Positions 1 through 11,396 of a DNA stretch of 64,000 nucleotides are shown in pieces. The stretch is taken from contig JAKSZU010000210.1 of NCBI GenBank assembly GCA_026018925.1, positions 186,001 through 250,000 of the forward strand. Direction: 5' to 3'. Positions within the stretch are counted from its first letter, which is position 1. Each line of letters begins with the position of its first letter. The stretch is from Tupaia tana (lineage: Eukaryota > Chordata > Mammalia > Scandentia > Tupaiidae). A program made the translations under genes and the position numbers. The notes beneath the pieces are model-generated. The model was not told the origin of the DNA. It saw nothing but the letters and a program-made list of their open reading frames with translations, and ran no database searches.

Positions 1-132
1 AAAGGAAAAATTACCAAAAAAATATGAGGAGACAGGAGCAGAGAGAGACAGAAACCTCAGAGACACAGAGACAGGGATAGAAGGCCAGAGGGGCTCCCTA
101 CCACACTAGCTTTGCATGCTGGAGGCTGAATT
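1..132. repeat. Partial satellite monomer at left window edge
   Basis: This is the 3' part of a monomer. It starts inside the A-tract block and runs through the purine-rich block to the register point at 133. It has 'aatatgaggag', 'cagaaacctcag' and 'tttgcatgctgg'. The array therefore continues to the left of the window. Confidence 0.95.
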
Positions 133-444
133 ATGAGTAGAAAATCTTCATTTCGCCTGTGCCCTGAAATATCTAGTTCCCAGTATCCATGTGGAATCTT
201 CTCAGAGAATGGCTCAACTCTCCTGCCTGGGAGAAAGGAGCAGAAGGGCTTATTAACAAAACAAAAGATTGAGCTGAGAGCCAGAGAGAAATTCTACCTT
301 TAAAAAAATCGAAAAAAGGAAAAATTACCAAAAATATGAGGGGAAATGAGCAGAGAGAGACAGAGACCTGAGAGACACAGAGACAGGGATAGAGGGCCAG
401 AGGGACTCCCTACCACACTAGCTTTGCTTGCTGGAGGCTGAATT
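133..444. repeat. Monomer of s18-like type at array left edge
   Basis: This monomer has 'aagattgagc', 'atcgaaaa' and 'aaatgagcagag' instead of the usual gaggagacaggagcag. Its closest match is the monomer at 14839. It also resembles slot s18 of the right-hand HOR (58948). It opens a seven-monomer segment that recurs at 14839-17028. Confidence 0.85.
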
Positions 445-2636
445 ATGAGTAGAAAATCTTCATTTCGCCTGTGCCCTGAAATATCAAGTTCCCGGTATCC
501 ATGTGGAATCTTCTCAGAGAATGGCTCAACTCTCCTGCCTGGGAGAAAGGAGCAGAAGGGCTTATTAACAAAACAAAAGATGGAGCAGAGAGTCAGAGAG
601 AAATTCTACCTTTAAAAAATCGTAAAAAGGAAAAATTAACAAAAAAAATGAGGAGACAGGAGCAGAGAGAGACAGAGACCTCAGAGACACAGAGACAGGG
701 ATAGAAGGCCAGAGGGGCTCCCTACCACACTAGCTTTGCTTGCTGGAGGCTGAATTATGAGTAGAAAATCTTCATTTCGCCTGTGCCCTGAAATATCTAG
801 TTCCCAGTATCCATGTGGAATCTTCTCAGAGAATGGCTCAACTCTCCTGCCTGGGAGAAAGGAGCAGAAGGGCTTATTAACAAAACAAAAGATGGAGTTG
901 AGAGCCAGAGAGAAATTATACATTTAAAAAAATCGTAAAAAGGAAAAATTACCAAAAAAATGAGGAGACAGGAGCAGAGAGAGACAGATGCCTCAGAGAC
1001 ACAGAGACAGGGATAGAAGGCCAGAGGGGCTCCCTACCACACTAGCTTTGCTTGCTGGAGGCTGAATTATGAGTAGAAAATCTTCATTTCGCCTGTGCCC
1101 TGAAATATCTTGTTCCCATTATCCATGTGGAATCTTCTCAGAGAATGGCTCAACTCTCCTGCCTGGGAGAAAGGAGCAGAAGGGCTTATTAACTAAACAA
1201 AAGATGGAGCTGGGAGCCAGAGAGAAATTCTAACTTTAAAAAAATCGTAAAAAGGAAAAATTACCAAAAAAAAATGAGGAGACAGGAGCAGAGAGAGACA
1301 GAAACCTCAGAGACACAGAGACAGGGATAGAAGGCCAGAGGGGCTCCCTACCACACTAGCTTTGCATGCTGGAGGCTGAATTATGAGTAGAAAATCTTCA
1401 TTTCGCCTGTGCCCTGAAATATCTAGTTCCCAGTATCCATGTGGAATCTTCTCAGAGAATGGCTCAACTCTCCTTCCTGGGAGAAAGGAGCAGAAGGGCT
1501 TATTAACAAAACAAACGATGGAGCTGAGAGCCAGAGAGAAATTCTACCTTTAAAAAAAATCTTAAAAAGGAAAAATTACCAAAAAAAATGAGGAGACAGG
1601 AGCAGAGAGAGACAGAGACCTCAGAGACACAGAGACAGGTATAGAAGGCCAGAGGGGCTCCCTACCACACTAGCTTTGCTTGCTGGAGGCTGAATTATGA
1701 GTAGAAAATCTTCATTTCTCCTGTGCCCTGAAATATCTAGTTGCCAGTATCCATGTGGAATCTTCTCAGAGAATGGCTCAACTCTCCTGCCTGGGAGAAA
1801 GGAGCAGAAGGGCTTATTAATAAAACAAAAGATGGAGCTGAGAGCCAGAGAGAAATTCTACCTTTAAAAAAATCGTAAAAAGGAAAAATTACCCAAAAAA
1901 ATGAGGAGACAGGAGCAGAGAGAAACAGAGACCTCAGAGACACAGAGACAGGGATAGAAGGCCAGAGGGGTTCCCTGCCACACGAGCTTTGCTAGCTGGA
2001 GGCTGAATTATGAGTAGAAAATCTTCATTTCGCCTGTGCCCAGAAATATCTAGTTCCCAGTATCCATGTGGAATCTTCTCAGAGAATGGCTCAACTCTCC
2101 TTCCTGGGAGAAAGGAGCAGAAGGGCTTATTAACAAAACAAAAGATGGAGCTGAGAGCCAGAGAGAAATTCTACCTTTAAAAAAATCGTAAACAGGAAAA
2201 ATTACCAAAAAAAATGAGAAGACAGGAGCAGAGAGAGACAGAGACCTCAGAGACACAGAGACAGGGATAGAAGGCCAGAGGGGCTCCCTACCACACGAGC
2301 TTTGCTTGCTGGAGGCTGAATTATGAGTAGAAAATCTTCATTTCGCCTGTGCCCAGAAATATCTAGTTCCCAGTATCCATGTGGAACCTTCTCAGAGAAT
2401 GGCTCAACTCTCCTTCCTGGGAGAAAGGAGCAGAAGGGCTTATTAACAAAACAAAAGATGGAGCTGAGAGCCAGAGAGAAATTCTACCTTTAAAAAAAAT
2501 CTTAAAAAGGAAAAATTACCAAAAAAAATGAGGAGACAGGAGCAGAGAGAGACAGAGACCTCAGAGACACAGAGACAGGGATAGAAGGCCAGAGGGGCTC
2601 CCTACCACACTAGCTTTGCTTGCTGGAGGCTGAATT
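445..2636. repeat. Seven-monomer segment, copy 1 of a tandem duplication
   Basis: Monomers start at 445, 757, 1069, 1383, 1697, 2010 and 2323. In order their marks are: cagagagtcag; attatacattta; aactaaac with gggagcc; aaacgatgg with aatctta; tagttgccag with taataaaac and agagaaacag; cccagaaat with aaacagg; cccagaaat with aatctta. The same order follows at 2637-4829, 2192 bp on. Both copies share the rare 'tttgctagctgg' entering the sixth monomer (near 1990 and 4180), which supports a recent duplication. Confidence 0.9.
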
Positions 2637-4829
2637 ATGAGTAGAAAATCTTCATTTCTCCAGTGCCCTGAAATATCTAGTTGCCAGTATCCATGTGGAA
2701 ACTTCTCAGAGAATGGCTCAACTCTCCTGCCTGGGAGAAAGGAGCAGAAGGGCTTATTAACAAAACAAAAGATGGAGCAGAGAGTCAGAGAGAAATTCTA
2801 CCTTTAAAAAATCGTAAAAAGGAAAAATTAACAAAAAAAATGAGGAGACAGGAGCAGAGAGAGACAGAGACCTCAGAGACACAGAGACAAGGATAGAAGG
2901 CCAGAGGGGCTCCCTACCACACTAGCTTTGCTTGCTGGAGGCTGAATTATGAGTAGAAAATCTTCATTTCGCCTGTGCCCTGAAATATCTAGTTCCCAGT
3001 ATCCATGTGGAATCTTCTCAGAGAATGGCTCAACTCTCCTGCCTGGGAGAAAGGAGCAGAAGGGCTTATTAACAAAACAAAAGATGGAGTTGAGAGCCAG
3101 AGAGAAATTATACATTTAAAAAAATCGTAAAAAGGAAAAATTACCAAAAAAATGAGGAGACAGGAGCAGAGAGAGACAGATGCCTCAGAGACACAGAGAC
3201 AGGGATAGAAGGGCAGAGGGGCTCCCTACCACACTAGCTTTGCTTGCTGGAGGCTGAATTATGAGTAGAAAATCTTCATTTCGCCTGTGCCCTGAAATAT
3301 CTTGTTCCCATTATCCATGTGGAATCTTCTCAGAGAATGGCTCAACTCTCCTGCCTGGGAGAAAGGAGCAGAAGGGCTTATTAACTAAACAAAAGATGGA
3401 GCTGGGAGCCAGAGAGAAATTCTAACTTTAAAAAAATCGTAAAAAGGAAAAATTACCAAAAAAAAAATGAGGAGACAGGAGCAGAGAGAGACAGAAACCT
3501 CAGAGACACAGAGACAGGGATAGAAGGCCAGAGGGGCTCCCTACCACACTAGCTTTGCATGCTGGAGGCTGAATTATGAGTAGAAAATCTTCATTTCGCC
3601 TGTGCCCTGAAATATCTAGTTCCCAGTATCCATGTGGAATCTTCTCAGAGAATGGCTCAACTCTCCTTCCTGGGAGAAAGGAGCAGAAGGGCTTATTAAC
3701 AAAACAAACGATGGAGCTGAGAGCCAGAGAGAAATTCTACCTTTAAAAAAAATCTTAAAAAGGAAAAATTACCAAAAAAAATGAGGAGACAGGAGCAGAG
3801 AGAGACAGAGACCTCAGAGACACAGAGACAGGTATAGAAAGCCAGAGGGGCTCCCTACCACACTAGCTTTGCTTGCTGGAGGCTGAATTATGAGTAGAAA
3901 ATCTTCATTTCTCCTGTGCCCTGAAATATCTAGTTGCCAGTATCCATGTGGAATCTTCTCAGAGAATGGCTCAACTCTCCTGCCTGGGAGAAAGGAGCAG
4001 AAGGGCTTATTAATAAAACAAAAGATGGAGCTGAGAGCCAGAGAGAAATTCTACCTTTAAAAAAATCGTAAAAAGGAAAAATTACCCAAAAAAATGAGGA
4101 GACAGGAGCAGAGAGAAACAGAGACCTCAGAGACACAGAGACAGGGATAGAAGGCCAGAGGGGTTCCCTGCCACACGAGCTTTGCTAGCTGGAGGCTGAA
4201 TTATGAGTAGAAAATCTTCATTTCGCCTGTGCCCAGAAATATCTAGTTCCCAGTATCCATGTGGAATCTTCTCAGAGAATGGCTCAACTCTCCTTCCTGG
4301 GAGAAAGGAGCAGAAGGGCTTATTAACAAAACAAAAGATGGAGCTGAGAGCCAGAGAGAAATTCTACCTTTAAAAAAATCGTAAACAGGAAAAATTACCA
4401 AAAAAAATGAGAAGATAGGAGCAGAGAGAGACAGAGACCTCAGAGACACAGAGACAGGGATAGAAGGCCAGAGGGGCTCCCTACCACACGAGCTTTGCTT
4501 GCTGGAGGCTGAATTATGAGTAGAAAATCTTCATTTCGCCTGTGCCCAGAAATATCTAGTTCCCAGTATCCATGTGGAACCTTCTCAGAGAATGGCTCAA
4601 CTCTCCTTCCTGGGAGAAAGGAGCAGAAGGGCTTATTAATAAAACAAAAGATGGAGCTGAGAGCCAGAGAGAAATTCTACCTTTAAAAAAAATCTTAAAA
4701 AGGAAAAATTACCAAAAAAAATGAGGAGACAGGAGCAGAGAGAGACAGAGACCTCAGAGACACAGAGACAGGGATAGAAGGCCAGAGGGGCTCCCTACCA
4801 CACTAGCTTTGCTTGCTGGAGGCTGAATT
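2637..4829. repeat. Seven-monomer segment, copy 2, starting with a fusion monomer
   Basis: Monomers start at 2637, 2949, 3261, 3576, 3890, 4203 and 4516 and repeat the order of 445-2636. The first monomer (2637-2948) is a fusion. Its 5' part has tttctcc and tagttgcc, as in the monomer at 1697. Its 3' part has cagagagtcag and gacaagg, as in the monomer type at 445. This is what unequal recombination between two non-equivalent monomers would leave at the duplication junction. Confidence 0.88.
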
Positions 4830-6247
4830 ATGAGTAGAAAATCTTCATTTCGCCTGTGCCCTGAAATATCTAGTTCCCAGTATCCATGTGGAATCTTCTC
4901 AGAGAATGGCTCAACTCTCCTGCCTGGGAGAAAGGAGCAGAAGGGCTTATTAACAAAACAAAAGATGGAGATGAGAGCCAGAGAGAAATTCTACCTTTAA
5001 AAAAATCGTAAAACGGAAAAATTACCAAAAAAATTGAGGAGACAGGAGCAGAGAGAGACAGAGACCTCAGAGACACAGAGACAGGGATAGAGGGCCAGAG
5101 TGGCTCCCTACCACACTAGCTTTGCTTGCTGGAGGCTGAATTATGAGTAGAAAATCTTCATTTCGCCTGTGCCCTGAAATATATAGTTCCCTGTATCCAT
5201 GTGGAACCTTCTCAGAGAATGGCTCAACTCTCCTGCCTGGGAGAAAGGAGCAGAAGGGCTTATTAACAAAACGAAAGATGGAGCTGAGAGCCAGAGAGAA
5301 ATTCTACCTTTAAAAAAATCGTAAAAAGGAAAAATTACCAAAAAAAAATGAGGAGAAAGAGCAGAGAGAGACAGAGACCTCAGAGACACAGAGACAGGGA
5401 TAGAAGGCCAGAGGGGCTCCCTACCACACGAGCTTTGCTTGCTGGAGGATAAATTATGAGTAGAAAATCTTCATTTCGCCTGTGCCCTGAAATATCTAGT
5501 TCCCAGTATCCATGTGGAATCTTCTCAGAGAATGGCTCAACTCTCCTGCCTGGGAGAAAGGAGCAGAAGGGCTTATTAACAAAACAAAAGAGGGAGCTGA
5601 GAGCCAGAGAGAAATTCTACCTTTAAAAAAATCGTAAAAATGAAAAATTACCAAAAAACATGAGGAGACAGGAGCAGAGAGAGTCAGAGATCTCAGAGAC
5701 ACAGAGACAGGGATAGAAGGACAGAGGGGCTCCCTACCACACTCGCTTTGCTTGCTGGAGGATGAATTATGAGTAGAAAATCTTCATTTCGCCTGTGCCC
5801 TGAAATATCTAGTTCCAAGTATCCATGTGGAAACTTCTCAGAGAATGGCTCAACTCTCCTGCCTGGGAGAAAGGAGCAGAAGGGCTTATTAACAAAACAA
5901 AAGATGAAGCAGAGAGTCAGAGAGAAATTCTACCTTTAAAAAATCGTAAAAAGGAAAAATTAACAAAAAAAAATGAGGAGACAGGAGCAGATATAGACAG
6001 AGACCTCAGAGACACAGAGACAAGGATAGAAGGCCAGAGGGGCTCCCTACCACACTAGCTTTGCTTGCTGGAGGCTGAATTATGAGTAGAAAATCTTCAT
6101 TTCGCCTGTGCACTGAAATATCTAGTTCCCAGTATCCATGTGGAATCTTCTCAGAGAATGGCTCAACTCTCCTGCCTGGGAGAAAGGAGCAGAAGGGCTT
6201 ATTAACAAAACAAAAGATGGAGCTGAGAGCCAGAGAGAAATTCTACC

Positions 6248-6285
6248 TTTAAAAAAATCGTAAAAAGGAAAAATTACCAAAAAAA
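6248..6285. other. A-tract block within the monomer (representative copy)
   Basis: Four A runs lie at 6251-6257, 6262-6266, 6269-6273 and 6279-6285, so their starts are 11, 7 and 10 bp apart. A runs spaced near one helical turn tend to bend DNA; that is known biochemistry, and bending here is an inference. Almost every monomer has this block. Its run lengths vary, and much of the 1-3 bp length difference between monomers arises here. Subtypes differ at the CG between the first two runs (atcgta, atcgaa, atctta, attctta, attcgta, atcata). Confidence 0.7.
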
Positions 6286-6287
6286 TT

Positions 6288-6355
6288 GAGGAGACAGGAG
6301 CAGAGAGAGACAGAGACCTCAGAGACACAGAGACAGGGATAGAAGGCCAGAGGGG
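6288..6355. other. Purine-rich GA/CAGAGA block within the monomer (representative copy)
   Basis: About 68 bp that are almost all A and G, with single C residues every few bases, built from imperfect gagaca/cagaga words. It looks like a decayed simple repeat embedded in the monomer. It recurs in each copy, so the + strand is purine-rich over the whole window. Internal direct repeats here explain a 9 bp deletion in the monomer at 55519. Variants such as cagagagaaacag, gtcagagatctcag, agattcctcag and gaccggaac mark subtypes. Confidence 0.8.
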
Positions 6356-7020
6356 CTCCCTACCACACTAGCTTTGCTTGCTGGTGGCTGAATTATGAGT
6401 AGAAGATCTTCATTTCGCCTGTGCCCTGAAATATCTAGTTCCCAGTATCCATGTGGAATCTTCTCAGAGAATGGCTCAACTCTCCTGCCTGGGAGAAAGG
6501 AGCAGAAGGGCTTATTAACAAAACAAAAGATGGAGCTGAGAGCAAGAGAGAAATTCTACCTTTGAAAAAATCGTAAAATGAAAAATTACCAAAAAAACAT
6601 GAGGAGACAGGGCAGAGAGAAACAGAGACCTCAGAGACACAGAGAGAGGGATAGAAGGCCAGAGGGGTTCCCTGCCACACGAGCTTTGCTTGCTGGAGGC
6701 TGAATTATGAGTAGAAAATCTTCATTTCGCCTGTGCCCAGAAATATCTAGTTCCCAGTATCCATGTGGAATCTTCTCAGAGAATGGCTCAACTCTCCTTC
6801 CTGGGAGAAAGGAGCAGAAGGGCTTATTAACAAAACAAAAGATGGAGCTGAGAGCCAGAGAGAAATTCTACCTTTAAAAAAAATCTTAAAAAGGAAAAAT
6901 TACCAAAAAAAATGAGGAGACAGGAGCAGAGAGAGACAGAGACCTCAGAGACACAGAGACAGGGATAGAAGGCCAGAGGGGCTCCCTACCACACTAGCTT
7001 TGCTTGCTGGAGGCTGAATT

Positions 7021-9525
7021 ATGAGTAGAAAATCTTCATTTCGCCTGTATCCTGAAATATCTAGTTCCCAGTATCCATGTGGAATCTTCTCAGAGAATGG
7101 CTCAACTCTCCTGCCTGGGAGAAAGGAGCAGAAGGGCTTATTAACAAAACAAAAGATGGAGATGAGAGCCAGAGAGAAATTCTACCTTTAAAAAAATCGT
7201 AAAACGGAAAAATTACAAAAAAAATTGAGGAGACAGGAGCAGAGAGAGACAGAGACCTCAGAGACACAGAGACAGGGATAGAGGGCCAGAGTGGCTCCCT
7301 ACCACACTAGCTTTGCTTGCTGGAGGCTGAATTATGAGTAGAAAATCTTCATTTCGCCTGTGCCCTGAAATATTTAGTTCCCTGTATCCATGTGGAACCT
7401 TCTCAGAGAATGGCTCAACTCTCCTGCCTGGGAGAAAGGAGCAGAAGGGCTTATTAACAAAACGAAAGATGGAGCTGAGAGCCAGAGAAAAATTCTACCT
7501 TTAAAAAAAAAATCGTAAAAAGGAAAAATTACCAAAAAAAATGAGGAGAAAGAGCAGAGAGAGACAGAGACCTCAGAGACACAGAGACAGGGATAGAAGG
7601 CCAGAGGGGCTCCCTACCACACGAGCTTTGCTTGCTGGAGGATGAATTATGAGTAGAAAATCTTCATTTCGCCTGTGCCCTGAAATATCTAGTTCCCAGT
7701 ATCCATGTGGAATCTTCTCAGAGAATGGCTCAACTCTCCTGCCTGGGAGAAAGGAGCAGAAGGGCTTATTAACAAAACAAAAGAGGGAGCTGAGAGCCAG
7801 AGAGAAATTCTACCTTTAAAAAAATCGTAAAAATGAAAAATTACCAAAAAAATGAGGAGACAGGAGCAGAGAGAGTCAGAGATCTCAGAGACACAGAGAC
7901 AGGGATAGAAGGACAGAGGGGCTCCCTACCACACTCGCTTTGCTTGCTGGAGGATGAATTATGAGTAGAAAATCTTCATTTCGCCTGTGCCCTGAAATAT
8001 CTAGTTCCAAGTATCCATGTGGAAACTTCTCAGAGAATGGCTCAACTCTCCTGCCTGGGAGAAAGGAGCAGAAGGGCTTATTAACAAAACAAAAGATGAA
8101 GCAGAGAGTCAGAGAGAAATTCTACCTTTAAAAAATCGTAAAAAGGAAAAATTAACAAAAAAAAATGAGGAGACAGGAGCAGAGATAGACAGAGACCTCA
8201 GAGACACAGAGACAAGGATAGAAGGCCAGAGGGGCTCCCTACCACACTAGCTTTGCTTGCTGGAGGCTGAATTATGAGTAGAAAATCTTCATTTCGCCTG
8301 TGCCCTGAAATATCTAGTTCCCAGTATCCATGTGGAATCTTCTCAGAGAATGGCTCAACTCTCCTGCCTGGGAGAAAGGAGCAGAAGGGCTTATTAACAA
8401 AACAAAAGATGGAGCTGAGAGCCAGAGAGAAATTCTACCTTTAAAAAAATCGTAAAAAGGAAAAATTACCAAAAAAATTGAGGAGACAGGAGCAGAGAGA
8501 GACAGAGACCTCAGAGACACAGAGACAGGGATAGAAGGCCAGAGGGGCTACCTACCACACTAGCTTTGCTTGCTGGAGGCTGAATTATGAGTAGAAGATC
8601 TTCATTTCGCCTGTGCCCTGAAATATCTAGTTCCCAGTATCCATGTGGAATCTTCTCAGAGAATGGCTCAACTCTCCTGCCTGGGAGAAAGGAGCAGAAG
8701 GGCTTATTAACAAAACAAAAGATGGAGCTGAGAGCAAGAGAGAAATTCTACCTTTGAAAAAATCGTAAAATGAAAAATTACCAAAAAAACATGAGGAGAC
8801 AGGACAGAGAGAGACAGAGAACTCAGAGACACAGATAAAGTGATAGAAGGCCATAGGGGCTCCCTACCACACTAGCTTTGCTTCCTGGAGGCTGAATTAT
8901 GAGTAGAAAATCTTCATTTCGCCTGTGCCCTGAAATATCTAGTTCCCAGTATCCATGTGGAATCTTCTCAGAGAATGGCTCAACTCTCCTGCCTGGGAGA
9001 AAGGAGCAGAAGGGCTTATTAACAAAACAAAAGATGGAGCTGAGAGCCAGAGAGAAATTCTACCTTTAAAAAAATCGTAAAAAGGAAAAATTACCCAAAA
9101 AAATGAGGAGACAGGAGCAGAGAGAGACAGAGACCTCAGAGACACAGAGACAGGGATAGAAGGCCAGAGGGGCTCCCTACCACACGAGCTTTGCTTGCTG
9201 GAGTCTGAATTATGAGTAGAAAATCTTCATTTCGCCTGTGCCCTGAAATATCTAGTTCCCAGTATCCATGTGGAATCTTCTCAGAGAATGGCTCAACTCT
9301 CCTGCATGGGAGAAAGGAGCAGAAGGGCTTATTGACAAAACAAATGATGGAGCTGAGAGCCAGAGAGAAAATCTACCTTTAAAAAAATTCGTAAAAAGGA
9401 AAAATTACCGAAAAAAATGAGGAGACAGGAGCAGAGAGAGACAGAGACCTCAGAGACACAGAGACAGGGATAGAAGGCCAGAGGGTCTCCCTACCACACT
9501 AGCTTTGCTTGCTGGAGGCTGAATT
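7021..9525. repeat. Partial middle-HOR unit: slots m1-m8 (8 monomers)
   Basis: Starts are 7021, 7334, 7649, 7961, 8274, 8587, 8899 and 9212. Here m6 (8587) has its own 3' end (aactcagag, cataggggct) and runs into m7 (8899, acccaaaa). Then comes m8 (9212: gagtctg, catggg, attgac, aaaatcta, attcg, accga). The offset to the matching monomers at 4830-6706 is about 2191 bp, or seven monomers. Confidence 0.87.
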
Positions 9526-11396
9526 ATGAGTAGAAAATCTTCATTTCGCCTGTGCCCTGAAATATCTAGTTCCCAGTATCCATGTGGAATCTTCTCAGAG
9601 AATGGCTCAACTCTCCTGCCTGGGAGAAAGGAGCAGAAGGGCTTATTAACAAAACAAAAGATGGAGCTGAGAGCCAGAGAGAAATTCTACCTTTAAAAAA
9701 TCGTAAAAAGGAAAAATTACCCAAAAAAATGAGGAGACAGGAGCAGAGAGAGACAGAGACCTCAGAGACACAGAGACAGGGATAGAAGGCCAGAGGGGCT
9801 CCCTACCACACGAGCTTTGCTTGGTGGAGTCTGAATTATGAGTAGAAAATCTTCATTTCGCCTGTGCCATGAAATATCTAGTTCCCAGTATCCATGTGGA
9901 ATCTTCTCAGAGAATGGCTCAACTCTCCTGCCTGGGAGAAAGGAGCAGAAGGGCTTATTAACAAAACGAAAGATGGAGCTGAGAGCCAGAGAGAAATTCT
10001 ACCTTTAAAAAAATCGTAAAAAGGAAAAATTACCAAAAAAAAGAGGAGAAATAGCAGAGAGAGACAGAGACCTCAGAGACACAGAGACAGGGATAGAGGG
10101 CCAGAGGGACTCCCTACCACACAAGCTTTGCTTGCTGGAGGCTGAATTATGAGTAGAAAATCTTCATTTCGCCTGTGCCCTGAAATATCAAGTTCGCAGT
10201 ATCCATGTGGAATCTTCTCAGAGAATGGCTCAACTCTCCTGCCTGGGAGAAAGGAGCAGAAGGGCTTATTAACAAATCAAAAGATGGAGCAGAGAGTCAG
10301 AGAGAAATTCTACCTTTAAAAAATCGTAAAAAGGAAAAATTAACAAAAAAATGAGGAGACAGGAGCAGAGAGAGACAGAGAACTCAGAGACACACAGACA
10401 AGGATAGAAGGCCAGAGGGGCTCCCTACCACACTAGCTTTGCTTGCTGGAGGCTGAATTATGAGTAGAAAATCTTCGTTTCTCCTGTGCCCTGAAATATC
10501 TTGTTCCCATTATCCATGTGGAATCTTCTCAGAGAATGGCTCAACTCTCCTGCCTGGGAGAAAGGAGCAGAAGGGCTTATTAACAAAACGAAAGATGGAG
10601 CTGAGAGCCAGAGAGAAATTCTACCTTTAAAAAAATCGAAAAAAGGAAAAATTACCAAAAAGAAATGAGGGGAAATGAGCAGAGTGAGACAGAGACCTCA
10701 GAGACACAGAGACAGGGATAGAGGGCAAGAGGGACTCCCTACCACACTAGCTTTGCTTGCTGGAGGCTGAATTATGAGTAGAAAATCTTCATTTCGCCTG
10801 TGCCCTGAAATATCAAGTTCCCGGTATCCATGTGGAATCTTCTCAGAAAATGGCTCAACTCTCCTGCCTGGGAGAAAGGAGCAGAAGGGCTTATTAACAA
10901 AACAAAAGATGGAACAGAGAGTCAGAGAGAAATTCTACCTTTAAAAAATCGTAAAAAGGAAAAATTAACAAAAAAAATGAGGAGACAGGAGCAGAGAGAG
11001 ACAGAGACCTCAGAGACACAGAGACAAGGATAGAAGGCCACAGGGGCTCCCTACCACACTAGCTTTGCTTGATGGAGGCTGAATTATGAGTAGAAAATCT
11101 TCATTTCGCCTGTACCCTGAAATATCTAGTTCCCAGGATCCATGTGGAATCTTCTCAGAGAATGGCTCAACTCTCCTGCCTGGGAGAAAGGAGCAGAAGG
11201 GCTTATTAACAAAACAAAAGATGGAGTTGAGAGCCAGAGAGAAATTATACATTTAAAAAAATCGTAAAAAGTAAAAATTACCAAAAATTGAGGAGACAGG
11301 AGCAGAGAGAGACAGATGCCTCAGAGACACAGAGACAGGGATAGAAGGCCAGAGGGGCTCCCTACCACACTAGCTTTGCTTGCTGGAGGCTGAATT
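9526..11396. repeat. Mixed monomers containing an s11/s17-s12-s13-s14-s15 run
   Basis: Starts are 9526, 9838, 10149, 10460, 10774 and 11086. From 9838 the order is: gagtctg with agaaatagc (s11/s17 type); aaatcaaaag with cacacagac (s12); cttcgtttctcc with cattatcc and atcgaaaa (s13); caagttcccgg with ggaacag (s14); attatacattta (s15). That order also occurs in the right-hand HOR at 46454-48013. This is therefore a distant, diverged copy of part of that HOR. At 10121 'cacaagctttg' makes a HindIII site where other copies have cactagctttg. Confidence 0.8.

Larger units (their letters stand above)
6082..6394. repeat. Representative 313 bp monomer (slot m5), hand counted
   Basis: Chosen as a typical copy. 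Composition by hand count is A 113, T 63, G 77, C 60, that is 43.8% GC and 60.7% purine on the + strand. It has only two CpG sites, in 'ttcgcc' and 'atcgta', both found in most monomers of the window. The expected number from base composition is about 15, so the ratio is about 0.14. The first 165 bp or so are mixed sequence. They are followed by an A-tract block (6248-6285) and a purine-rich block (6288-6355), then a pyrimidine-rich tail with ctccctaccacac. Most of the length and sequence differences between subtypes fall in the last 150 bp. Confidence 0.95.
4830..7020. repeat. Partial middle-HOR unit: slots m1-m6 plus m13 (7 monomers)
   Basis: Starts are m1 4830, m2 5143, m3 5456, m4 5769, m5 6082, m6 6395 and m13 6707. 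Marks: m1 gatgagagcc, aaacgg, aattgagg; m2 ttccctg, aacgaaag, gagaaagagc; m3 gagggagctg, aaatgaaa, gagatctc; m4 aagatgaagcagag, gatagaca; m5 aattgagg; m6 gaagatcttc, gcaagag, tttgaaaaaa. The m6 monomer at 6395 ends with the 3' marks of m9 (agagaaacag, gagaggg, gttccctgcc), so it is an m6/m9 fusion that skips m7-m9. Confidence 0.87.

Noticed and set aside
6248-6285. Poly(A) tail of a retrotransposed element
   Set aside because: The A runs are inside each monomer, are broken by conserved bases and recur every 313 bp. There are no target-site duplications or element body.
6288-6355. Microsatellite locus
   Set aside because: The purine-rich block is degenerate, with near-constant length in nearly all monomers. 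It is a fixed part of the monomer rather than a separate expanding repeat.
8274-8586. CENP-B box in 'tttcgcctgtgccctga' near 8293
   Set aside because: The known box is NTTCGNNNNANNCGGGN. This site matches TTCG and two of the four CGGG positions but has T for the central A. Six of nine essential bases is too weak to call, although it is the best candidate in the monomer.
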